Shown here: positions 49,149-60,000 of the stretch, in pieces | How the letters are laid out: every line of letters starts with the position of its first letter | Numbering within the stretch: the stretch's first letter is position 1 | From: Rutidosis leptorrhynchoides | Lineage: Eukaryota; Streptophyta; Magnoliopsida; Asterales; Asteraceae | NCBI RefSeq assembly: GCF_046630445.1 | Contig: NC_092341.1 | Coordinates: 131,394,001 to 131,458,000 of the forward strand | Direction: 5' to 3' | DNA length: 64,000 nt | Translations under genes and position numbers: made by a program | The notes under the pieces: generated by a model | Seen by the model: the letters and a program-made list of their open reading frames with translations, nothing else | The model's database searches: none | Told to the model about the DNA's origin: nothing

Positions 49149-50166
49149 TCACTGAATATCCTATTAATTTTAAAAAGGAAAGAAAAATTATAATAAGTTA
49201 TCCAATCAATAGACTTTTCTGATTTTGCCCACGTTTCGAATAGCCAAAAGATGCAGCAGAGGGGCAGGATTCGTTTGGTCTCAATATAATTGAGGACTGT
49301 TTGGCTCTAATAACCCGGTCCACGTACAAATCCAACTATTACTACGAACCAGAAAATTTTGATGTCTATTAATTTGACCACTTAAAATAAATTTTCGTAA
49401 TTTTAAGAAATTTAGATAAGAAGTAGAATAAAAATCTATGTCCTAAAAACTAGAATAGCGAGAAATAAGAAAGAAAAAGAGTTCGTCGGAAAAAGGTTGA
49501 AAAAGAAAAATGGTTGAAAAAATAAAAGGTGACGGAAAAATAAAAGAAACTTATAAAACTTAAAAATACTTGACTAACCTAACCTTATTACTACAACTAA
49601 CTTAAAATTATAATCGCAAATTGATATTACTAATTGGAATGATAATTGATACATAGGTAAAAGTCGTCTAAAAATATTAAAGCTTACAGGAAAAACTATA
49701 TCCCAAATGGAAATAACTTAAAAAGAAACTAAAACTTAAAAAGGCGTCGCAAAATTCTAAAGCACCTAAATCTTAGTCTAAAGAAAAAGCACTTAAGGAA
49801 TTCTACGGCAAAGCCTAAAAATCTAGGAGTAAAAATAACTATAGCAAAAACTAAGTTTAAAATTAAATATGAGCGAAAAATACAAATATTACGTTAAAAC
49901 GATTGAAAAGGGACAAAATATAAAAATATACAAAAAGTTGTAAAAAGTACAATTTTTATAAAAATATTATTTTTATATTATTTATTTTATTAAACTATTA
50001 ATTTTACAATTTAATTAAACTTAATAAACTAAAATATAAATTAAATAAAACTTAAATTAAACTAAAACTAATTATAATAATAATAATAATTAGGGTTTAT
50101 AATAATAATTAATTAATAATTACTCCGTGATTAATTGCAGTAGGGTTTCTGTCGGTGTCAGAATTA

Positions 50167-50214
50167 CTCCGCGAGTCGCGGTATTTCAAACAACAAACCC
50201 CGCGAGTCGCGGGG
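50167..50214. promoter_or_regulatory. Paired GC-rich palindrome, B leader
   Basis: Units CTCCGCGAGTCGCGG and CCCCGCGAGTCGCGGGG, starts 31 bp apart. In the second, the usual T and A that face each other in the arms are both changed (to C and G), so the symmetry is preserved. Confidence 0.75.
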
Positions 50215-50646
50215 TTTCAAAATTCAACCCTGGAACAGTTTAAAACTCGACGTTTTTTTTTTTTTTTCTGTTTTTATATTTTCTGTTTATATTATCTTAT
50301 TAAAATATTTATGTAATCTAAATAAAACTTATCTTTAATAACTAAGATAAAAATAAAATACTTTATAACAATAAAAAAAATAGATTTATATATATATATA
50401 TATATTTTCTTTTTTTTTCGGTTTTTTTTATTTATAAAATATATTTATAAAATAAATTAAATAAAACTCATATTTTTACAAAATAAAACTTATATTTATC
50501 AAACTCCTAAAAATATATAAATTTTTGTTTTTCTTTTTATATTTTCGAATAATTAAAACGTATTTTTACAAAAACGAATTTTAATAAAAGTTAACTAAAA
50601 TTTTTTTTTTTATATTAGTGTTGCGCTTCCGGCTTTTAAGAGATTT

Positions 50647-50663
50647 CCCCGGCAGCGGCGCCA
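50647..50663 (-). promoter_or_regulatory. Primer-binding site of element B (tRNA-Asp type)
   Basis: Minus strand TGGCGCCGCTGCCGGGG, 8 nt inside the LTR; same as in element E and one mismatch from tRNA-Asp. Confidence 0.87.
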
Positions 50664-50671
50664 AAAATACT

Positions 50672-52668
50672 TGATGTGGTAGTGGAGTGGTATAAAATAC
50701 TATTAAATTTTACAAGAAAATACTATTAAATACGATACAATTTTACACAAGATATTTATTTATTTATAGAATGGATATACTTAAACCTTGCTACAACACT
50801 TATAGGCAGTGTACCTAATCGTACAGTAGTGTAGTTTTTAGTAAGTCCGGTTCATTCCACAGGGAATCTTTTTTAAGCAAAGCTCAACGCTATATTAATT
50901 TACTTTTATAAAAATACAAACATATATAAGTAATATTATTATTATAAAGGGGGGTTTTTACCGTTTAATGACCGGTTTGTCGATTTTAAAACTTTAGTCG
51001 CAGTTAAAACCAAATGTAAAATATTAAAAATAAATACAAGACTTAAATTAAAGCATGAAGTAAATAACGATAAATGAAATTGCGAATAATAAAAGTACGA
51101 TAAAATAAACTTGCGATAATTAAAAAGTAAGATAATTAAAAGTGCAATTAAATACAATAACAATAAATAAAAATGCGATAATTAGAAGTGCAATTAAATA
51201 TAAAATAAAGGAAATTAAATATGAAATAAAAGAATTATGCTTATTTAAACTTCCGTAATCATGATGTTTGACGTGTTGATTTTAGTTTTATGCTCATTGG
51301 TTAATTGTCCTTTGTCCTGGATTATTTAATATGTCCGTCTGGTTTTTGTCCATAACAGTCCATCAGTCATAAATATAAAGTGCGAGTGTCCTCGTCAAAT
51401 TATTCTTATACCCGAAGTTAAATATTCCATCTAATTGGGGATTCGAATTGTAACAAGGTTTTAATACTTTGTTTAATGAATACACCAGGTTATCAACTGC
51501 GTGTAAACCAAGGTTTTACTACTTTGTTAGCAATTACACCAATTACCCTTGAATGTAATTTCACCCTTGTTTTAATTATTCTAGTGGCTATTAATCCATT
51601 CCCGTGTCCGGTTAAATGAACGATTATTCGTACATATAAATACCCCGCCCATCGTGTCCGATCGAGTGTATATGGTAATTTATAGGGACGCCCAATTGTA
51701 AATCTTTATATTAACATTAACAAACTATCATTTAGTTAAACAAATATAAAGCCCATTAATAGCCCATAGTCTAATTTCCACAAGTGTCGTTCTTTTGTCC
51801 AAACCCCAATTATGGTACAAAGCCCAATTACCCAATTTTAGTAATTAGCCCAACATCATGATTACTTCGTTTTAAATAAGCATAATAATAACTTAGCTAC
51901 GAGACATTAATATAAAAAGGTTGAACATAACTTACAATGATTAAAAATAGCGTAGCGTTACACGGACAGAATTTCGACTTACACCCTTACAACATTCGCT
52001 AACATACCCTTATTATTAGAATTATAATTAAAATTAAAATTAAAATATAAATTATATATATATATTTTACGTATATATGAGAGAAGAAGAAAAAGATTAT
52101 ATTTTACGATCAGAATGCGCGAGCTTTATAGGGGGTTTCTGAATTTGGGGCTCCGCGACTCGCGGCATTTTTGCCTTCAAACTCCGCGAGTCGCGGAGAT
52201 TGAAATCACAGCTCACAACTTTGGAGTCTTTCTCTGCCGACGGTTTTTATTTATAAATATAATATATATATATAATTAATATAATTAATTATATATTATA
52301 TTATATTTATATACATAGTTAACTTGTAATTTTTAGTCCGTTGCGTCGAGCGTTGAGAGTTAACTCTGGTCCCGGTTCCGGATTTTCGAACGTCATTGCG
52401 TACAATTTAATATCTTGTACTTTGCGTTTTGAATCTTGTACTCTTGTAATTTCGAGACGTTTCTTATCAATAATTGGAACCTCTTTGATTGTCTTTTGTA
52501 CTTTTGAGCTTTTTGGTCGTTTGCGTCTTCAATTCGTCGAATCTGTCTTTTGTTTTCACCTTTTATTATTTAAACGAATATCACTTGTGAATAGAACAAT
52601 TTCAACTAAAAGCTTGTCTTTCTTGAGGAATAATGCTATGAAATATATGTTCGTTTTTAGCATTATCA
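50672..52668 (-). repeat. 5' LTR of element B
   Basis: 1997 bp, sister of 35699-37687. Followed on + by GTGAT, the right copy of the target duplication. Paired palindrome at 52151-52198. Confidence 0.95.
52151..52198. promoter_or_regulatory. Paired GC-rich palindrome, B 5' LTR
   Basis: Identical to the pair in the sister LTR; starts 31 bp apart. Confidence 0.75.
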
Positions 52669-53702
52669 GTGATTAGCGTAGAAAAATGATTAAATTTTAC
52701 CAAAGTTTCCAAACATATTGGCGTTTTTTTTTAATAATCTTTAACTTACAAAACAATTAAGTAATTAATTTTAAAATTTTGTTTCCCTTGTTATTTAGGA
52801 CGAGGTCGTTTCGGAACGATATCCTAGTCCGTCCCTCGACAAAATTTTAAAATTTGACAATTTAAAGCGCGGTTTTAAAAGCAAAGATTTTTGGGTTTTT
52901 TTTTAAATGTTTTTGGCATACTTTAATTCAATAAGATTAAAAATAATGATAATAAAAGTTCTCGTCCCTCCTTCGGGTAAAGCAATTTCGGTTCAAAGAC
53001 CTAGTCTTCAACTCACGACGAATTTTAAAAATCATATTTTTAACTTAGCGAAATAAAGTAAATTTTTATTTTTAAATTCACACCAAACTTAAATTTAAAA
53101 TGCATAAAATTAAAAATTCATATTTTTTTAAAAATTAAAAATTCACACCAAACTTATATTATATTTTTTTTTATACATACAAACTTATATTAAAAATATC
53201 AATTTTTCAAATATTTACAATTTTAAATATATTAATTTTAAAAATTGTACAATATTAATTTAATATTTATATATTAATTTTAAAAACATGGTAAAAATAA
53301 AATTAAAATTTTTTTTGGTCTTTTATCCAACTTTAATCAATCAAATATTATCAAAAATATATGCCCCTCTTTTCGGTAAAGTAATTTCGATTCCATGACC
53401 TAATTTAACTCATGACGAATTTTTGAAATATTTTGGGTTGATTGATTAAAGATATTTATACCTTAAGAATAAATGTTAAATTTCGCAGTGATGTAATAAA
53501 TTTTTGTATGATATCAATAATTTCGGTCGCAAGACCTAATTTTATTGAATACCAATTTAATACTTTATAGCGAACAAATTTGCGTTTATTATCAAAAGGT
53601 TAAAAAAATAAAAATAAAAATAAAAACTGTACAGACTTACCTGTGAGATAGTATTTCTTAATGATATGCTCTAGCCCACTCATAAGATAGTCGGACTAAT
53701 TG
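52669..53702 (-). other. Element A, downstream region with env gene deleted
   Basis: Matches element B at 39377-39433 up to about 52724, then jumps to the equivalent of about 41990 onwards in B. The env-position ORF and its acceptor site are gone. Four copies of the TTTCGG...GACCTA motif (near 52800, 52980, 53378 and 53517) and the splice donor CAG/GTAAGT (53643-53635) remain. The end of the zinc-knuckle ORF (to a TAA near 53662) lies at the right. Confidence 0.7.
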
Positions 53703-53934
53703 TGTTAGGTCTCTAGAAAGAGCTAACTATATCCCTTAGATTGTAAGGGAGGTGTTCTATAGATGAGGGCTATATATAGAACACCAAGCCTCCCTTAATC
53801 ACTAACATTAGCCACTGATTTGTAATGTATTCAAGAGAGCCGTGGAATATAGTTGACTAGTTTGACTAATGCTCTCTACATTCATGTGGTTAATTGTTCA
53901 CATTCATGGTATTCATGAGATCTAGGATCCTACA
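53703..53934 (+). repeat. 5' LTR of element C
   Basis: 232 bp, TG...CA ends. Contains an inverted repeat near 53748-53800 (AAGGGAGGTGTTCTATA and TATAGAACACC...CCTCCCTT). Confidence 0.93.
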
Positions 53935-53936
53935 AT

Positions 53937-53948
53937 TGGTATTAGAGC
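53937..53948 (+). promoter_or_regulatory. Primer-binding site of element C
   Basis: TGGTATTAGAGC, 2 nt after the LTR; complements initiator Met tRNA with one mismatch, as in the Copia remnant at 31431-31442. Confidence 0.85.
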
Positions 53949-56241
53949 TTAGGCCTTCATCACATGAAGGAGATCTCTATGAATATTCATGAATGTTTTC
54001 CCTCTACCTTCAAACCTTCAAACACCAAATACATACATCTTCAACCTACTTTCAACCAAATCTTCAAACCTTCATCATCTTCATCATGAAGATATGAAGA
54101 TCTTCAAATTTTTTCAAAAGAATTTCGGAAATTTTTTTCGAAACCGAATATCATTTACCGAGTTTACACCGAACCTTATTTAAATCACAATCTAAAACAC
54201 AAATTACCGAATCTCATTTTCGGTTTCTAAATTGAATCTCACCGAAACTTATTCGAATTTCCAAAACAAATTCACAAATTACAAACACATATCCTTTCAT
54301 GTCATTTTCAAAATTCAGATTACACGATTACTCAAAATCAATTATTCATATTCTATACCTACTTTGCTACAGTTCCTATTCGATACTCATATTCATCATT
54401 TACAAATATTTCAAATCATCCGATAATGAATCTCATCATCTAATAAATGCAAATTCGTGATCCTTATCAGCAACTTAACTCGCGTACATCATCATTTTAG
54501 ATCAACATCAACAAATTCATGACGAATCAGATCGTGTTCTTCATTATATGAAAACGTTAACCGATTTGAGCTCCGGACTGATTCGTCATGATTTGAGAAA
54601 AAGTAAAAATGTAGATCTCTTCATCTTCATCTCGTGAACGTGTGTGCAAAATCTCAGGATCTAATTCATAAAACCGTACATGAATTCGAAAGTCAAAGTT
54701 CAACGAAAAAAGTCAACTGATTTGATTCTGCTCAAATTCGAAATATATGTGTTGTTTCAGAGGCAGATGATGATGATCGAGTATTTGTGGATCGATTTCG
54801 AGCATCTTTCATGTTTACTTCATCATCTACAAGTGATTAGATCTCAAATTCACAATTCATGTTCATGCTTCAAAAGCGACTACTGTTCATTACTTAATTT
54901 GGCTTTCTAATGAAGTTTTGCAATGATATGCTTCACAAAATTGTTTAATCGCCACTCAGTGAAGCTAATGGAAACAAACTTCAGGCTTATTTGCATAAAA
55001 TTTGAGATTCATGATTTTTTTTTTTTTGAAGATGACAGTTACGACTTCTTGATGAATCATATTCGGTATTAGATTTTGCTTCGGTATGCATCTGATTCGG
55101 TTTCAGTGATTATTTCTGTATTGGTTTGATCTAATTCGGTATATGATTTTCATTATGATTCGGTATTGATTAAATTTGGTATGTGCTTTGGTATGGATGC
55201 GATGATCATGATATTCGGTATTCCTTGATGATGATGATTCGGTATGGATCTGAAATATTCTTCTGATTCGGTACAGTAATAGTAATTTGGCTATGTGATC
55301 TCATTGGGCCTACCGAATCTAATTTAGGCCCAATATCATACTTCATTCAATTGTTACCGAATCTAGTTAGCACATTCACAGTCCACTTACCAAATCTTAT
55401 GTGAAGTTTACAAGATCAGTCCCTGATAAGTTTCTGACTTTTGCAAGCACAGTCCAACTACCGAATCTGGCTACGAAATTGACAGTTTTGGCCCCTAACT
55501 TTTGACAGAATTTTCAGGCCTAGTCCTTTACCAAATCTGGACCTCCAAAGCATATTTTTTCACTATTTTCGAGGCTCGAATTCACGCGGCTTTTCTCATA
55601 CGCGTTATTTTCAATATTTTGGGTATTTGCCGAGCACGTCAACCATTTTAAACAATGAAGCTCTTATTTCATGCGAGCATCATTGTGGGGGAGATATGTA
55701 TATGGTTGATGTGCATGTGACTTCAATACGCGTACGGTATTGGACTCGTACTTCAAAGTGACAAAGTTAAAGCGTTACTTCTTTGACGAGTGAGCACGCG
55801 AAACCGAAAGAGACTTCCATATCCTTGGGGGAGTACATGAGACGTTAGGAACTTCGAAAGAGCCAACGATCTATACGCTTTATGTGATGATCATGTGTTT
55901 GATTGAAATCAAACTTGATTGGCCGTGCCCCATATACTTTGAAGGGGGAGTTTCTCAAAGTTTTTCGAGCTTACTAATCAAGGAAAGTGTTGAGGGGGAG
56001 TTGAGTTCTTCATCAACATAAAGTGATGCTTCGATGAATGTTAAGAGAATGTGCATTCCGCTGTGCAAACTCAAAGACCATTGAAGGTAGAAGAACTCCA
56101 AGTTTCAAAGATCTACTTCAACGGCCGTACAAGATTCGAGGGGGAGTTAGTTAGAAATAGTTTATTCTTTCTTATTGTAATTTTGTATGCATTTTACCTA
56201 GTGAGCAATCTTTGAGAAATAGTTATCTCTTAGGGGGAGAT
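53949..56241 (+). other. Non-coding interior of element C
   Basis: Many short motifs: ACCGAA at 54140-54250, TTCGGTA repeated at 55060-55290 and ACCGAATC/ACCAAATC at 55310-55560. From 55680 on there are several GGGGGAG purine runs. Nothing codes for a recognisable protein. Confidence 0.7.
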
Positions 56242-56473
56242 TGTTAGGTCTCTAGAAAGAGCTAACTATATCCCTTAGATTGTAAGGGAGGTGTTCTATA
56301 GATGAGGGCTATATATAGAACACCAAGCCTCCCTTAATCACTAACATTAGCCACTGATTTGTAATGTATTCAAGAGAGCCGTGGAATATAGTTGACTAGT
56401 TTGACTAATGCTCTCTACATTCATGTGGTTAATTGTTCACATTCATGGTATTCATGAGATCTAGGATCCTACA
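56242..56473 (+). repeat. 3' LTR of element C
   Basis: 232 bp, no difference seen from the 5' LTR. Preceded by TTAGGGGGAGAT. Confidence 0.93.
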
Positions 56474-56850
56474 AATTGATTTTCCATGGCTACATAGGCG
56501 TAACCTCGAGCATTTAATGTTTTTTCTTCTAAACATATGAACGGTCCATCTCTGCATAAAGTAACAAATTCGGTGTTTGAATAAGTTTGATTATTTGAAC
56601 ATTTACCTTCGTGTGACCATTTTCCGCATTTGTGACATCTTTCAAGGTGTCGTGCTCTTCTTTTCGCTGCGGATTTTGATTTTCCTTTATCAAATTGTAA
56701 CTTATTATCTTCGCATCTGGATTCTTTTCTTATTCCGTCCAATTTACCTCTGATTAATGATACTATTTCACTTGGAAGTGTGTCATTATTACGTTTAGTG
56801 ATCAAAGCGTGTAGCATTAGACCATGGTTTAGTTCACAGGAAGTCTTCAT
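56474..56850 (-). pseudogene. Zinc-knuckle ORF of element A, interrupted by element C
   Basis: Starts ATGAAGACTTCC at 56850 and matches the protein at 42957-43373 of element B, including CHKCGKWSHEGKC and the basic run before it. The frame enters element C after MENQ and stops within it; the missing end is at 53697-53660. Without the insertion the frame would still be open, so the gene was intact when C arrived. A 3' splice-like site precedes it (exon from 56861), as in B. Confidence 0.7.
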
Positions 56851-57021
56851 TTCGTAAAAATCTAAAAAAATAAAAATTCAGAATGGGGGAAGAAGACAAG
56901 TTCTTTAGGGTCTGCTAGGGAAAGACCATTCGGGTTCCATTTTCGAGAACTACACAAAAACAGAAAATCTAACTCTAACAGAAATACATATTATCCTTTA
57001 AAGACTTGATTCTCCCCACAC

Positions 57022-60000
57022 TTAGTTAGCTGTGGTATCGAAATTGTAATTAACTTCGTTGTCAACTTCCATCGGACTATCTATGTAATGTTTAACTCTG
57101 TGACCATTAACTTTAAATTCAATCCCATTTGAATTTATTAATTCTATCGTTCCGTATGGGAAAACTCTTTTGACTATGAATGGTCCAGACCATCTTGATT
57201 TCAATTTTCCAGCAAATAGCTTGAATCGTGAATTAAAAAGAAGAAATCTATCTCCTTCTTTAAATTCTTTTGAACTTCTGATTCTTTTATCATGCCATTT
57301 CTTCGTTCTTTCCTTATAGATTAACGAATTTTCGTATGCTTCATATCTTAATTCTTCTAATTCGTTTAATTGACTTAACCGTAGACATCCAGCTTCATGT
57401 AAATCAAGATTACATGTCTTCAAAGCCCAAAATGCTTTGTGTTTAATTTCTACTGGAAGATGACATGCTTTTCCATAAACGAGTCTAAAAGGTGTGGTTC
57501 CAATTGGAGTTTTGTAGGTTGTTCTAAAAGCCCAGAGTGCATCCTCCAATTTAATGGACCATTCCTTCGGATTTGTTCCTACGGTTTTCTCTAGAATACG
57601 TTTTAAAGCTCGGTTGGTATTTTCAACTTGTCCACTCGTCTGTGGATGATAAGCGGTGGAGATTTTATGAGTTACTCCATATATTTTAAGAAATTTCTCA
57701 AGTTGATTATTACAAAAATGAGTACCCCGATCACTTATTAAAGCTTTCGGTGTTCCAAACCTTGCAAAAAGACGTTTTAAAAAGTTGACTACAACTCGTG
57801 CATCGTTAGTTGGGAGAGCTTGTGCTTCCGCCCATTTAGATACATAATCAATGGCAACGAGAATGTAGAGATTATTATGAGATTTTGGAAATGGACCCAT
57901 AAAGTCAATACCCCAAATGTCAAATACTTCACATACTTGAATGACATTTTGTGGCATTTCATCACGTTGACTTATTTTTCCGGCCCTTTGACAAGCATCA
58001 CAGGATTTGCAAAGAAGGTGTGCGTCTTTGTAAATTGTAGGCCAATAGAATCCATCATCATAAACTTTTCTTGCTGTGAGTTGAGGCCCATAATGCCCTC
58101 CTGTTGGTCCTGTGTGACAATGGTTTAAGATTTGATTGGCTTCTTCTCCGAATACACATCGGCGTATTATTCCATCGGGACAACTTTTAAACAGATGTAG
58201 ATCTTCCCAAAAATAGTGTTTTATATCACTGAAGAATTTCTTTCGTTTTTAGTACGACAATCCTTTTTCAAGGAATCCACATACTAAGTAGTTTGCATAG
58301 TCTGCAAACCATGGAATTTCATTATAATCTATCTTCAATAGATATTCATCAGGAAAGTTGTCTTGTATGGCCGATTCATTTAGAACTTCTAATTCAGGAT
58401 TTTCAAGACGAGAAAGATGATCAGCGGCGAGATTTTCTGCTCCTCTTTTATCTCGGATTTCAATATCGAATTCTTGTAAGAGTAAGATCCAACAGATTAA
58501 TCTTGGTTTGGCATCTTGTTTCGAAAATAGGTATCTAAGAGCAGAATGGTCGGTATAGACCACCGTTTTAGCTAGAACGAGATATGAACGAAATTTGTCA
58601 AAAGCAAAGACAATAGCAAGGAGTTCTTTTTCAGTAGTTGTATAATTCGTTTGTGCTCCTTGTAACGTCTTACTAGCATAATATATAGGTTGAAATTGTT
58701 TTTCAATCCTTTGTCCTAAAACGGCTCCCATTGCAAAATCACTTGCATCGCACATAAGTTCAAACGGTAGATTCCAATTTGGAGTTATCATGATCGGCGC
58801 ATTAGTGAGTTTCTCTTTAATAATATTAAAAGATTTGATACATTCATCTGAAAATATGAATGGAGCATCCTTTTCTAGAAGTTTATTCATAGGAGTGGCA
58901 ATTTTAGAAAAATCTTTTATGAAACGTCGGTAAAAACCGGCATGCCCTAGAAAACTCCTAACTCCTCTAACATTGGTGGGATGTGGAAGTTTAGCAATTA
59001 CATCTACTTTAGCTCTATCCACTTCAATTCCTTCTTTTGAAATTTTATGTCCAAGAACGATTCCTTCTTTAACCATGAAATGGCATTTCTCCCAATTAAG
59101 AACTAGATTTGATTGTTCACATCTAATAAGCATTCGTTCAAGATTAGCTAGACATGATTCAAAAGTATCACCGAAGACTGAAAAGTCATCCATGAAAACT
59201 TCCATGCATTCTTCTATCATGTCGTGAAAAATCGCCATCATGCACCTTTGAAAGGTTGCAGGGGCGTTGCAAAGTCCAAGTGTCATGCCTTTGTAAGCAA
59301 AAGTACCATAAGGGCACATGAATGTGGTTTTCTCTTGGTCTTCGGGTGCTATTGGAATTTGAAAATATCCGGAAAAACCATCTAGAAAACAATAGTAACT
59401 GTTTCCGTCTAACCTTTCCAACATTTGATCAATGAAAGGTAAGGGAAAGTGATCTTTTCTGGTGGCGTCATTTAATTTTCTATAATCAATACATACACGC
59501 CATCCTGTTACAGTCCTAGTAGGAATAAGCTCATTTTTCTCATTTGTGATGACAGTCATGCCACCCTTCTTAGGTACGCATTGAACTGGGCTTACCCATG
59601 GACTATCAGAAATTGGATAAATTAAACCTGCATCAAGCAGTTTAATAATTTCTTTCTTAACAACATCTTGCATATTAGGATTTAGTCTTCGTTGGCGTTG
59701 CACATACGTTTTATGACCTTCTTCCATAAGGATTTTATGTGTGCAATATGAAGGACTAATTCCTTTAATATCATGAATTTTTCATGCAATAGCTGGTTTA
59801 TGAGCTTTCAACATAGAAATGAGTTGTGATTTTTCATTTTCAGTAAGAGAAGACGATATTATTACAGGTAATTCAGATTCACCATGTAAATAAGCATATT
59901 CCAAATGGTTTGGAAGTGGCTTTAACTCTAATGTCGGAGGTTCTTCTATCGATGATTTGTATCGATATCTGTCTTCTTCTTTTAGCATTTGAATTTCTTC

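Larger units (their letters stand above)
49149..50671 (-). other. 5' leader of element B
   Basis: Non-coding. A block next to gag (about 49196-49376) is conserved with 62672-62846 (A) and 12202-12356 (E). The rest is AT-rich with poly-T tracts. A paired palindrome is at 50167-50214 and the primer site at 50647-50663. A possible 3' splice site (AATTAATAG/G) lies about 15 nt before the gag ATG. Confidence 0.75.
35699..52668 (-). mobile_element. Athila-like Ty3/gypsy element B, nearly intact
   Basis: About 17.0 kb. LTRs at 35699-37687 and 50672-52668 differ at roughly a dozen positions plus a 6-bp indel by eye, so the insertion is young. TSD GTGAT lies at 35694-35698 and 52669-52673. Minus-strand order: 5' LTR, tRNA-Asp-type primer site, leader, gag, pol, zinc-knuckle ORF, presumed intron, env-position ORF, 3' non-coding region, 3' LTR. 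The only nonsense codon seen in gag-pol is the TAA at 47625-47627. It sits inside the related older element A. Confidence 0.95.
53703..56473 (+). mobile_element. Non-coding Copia-like LTR element C
   Basis: LTRs of 232 bp (53703-53934 and 56242-56473) start TGTTAGGTCTC, end ATCCTACA and appear identical. TSD AATTG at 53698-53702 and 56474-56478. Met-type primer site at 53937-53948 and polypurine tract AGGGGGAGAT before the right LTR. The 2.3-kb internal region has no ORF over 76 codons and no gag or pol motif. It inserted into the zinc-knuckle ORF of element A; element B keeps the uninterrupted equivalent (TTTAATTGGTTTTCC near 43001). It must use enzymes from another element, and the insertion is recent. 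Confidence 0.93.

Noticed and set aside
54680..54910. 76-codon ORF and other short ORFs inside element C
   Set aside because: No domain, no codon pattern, and no match to gag or pol.
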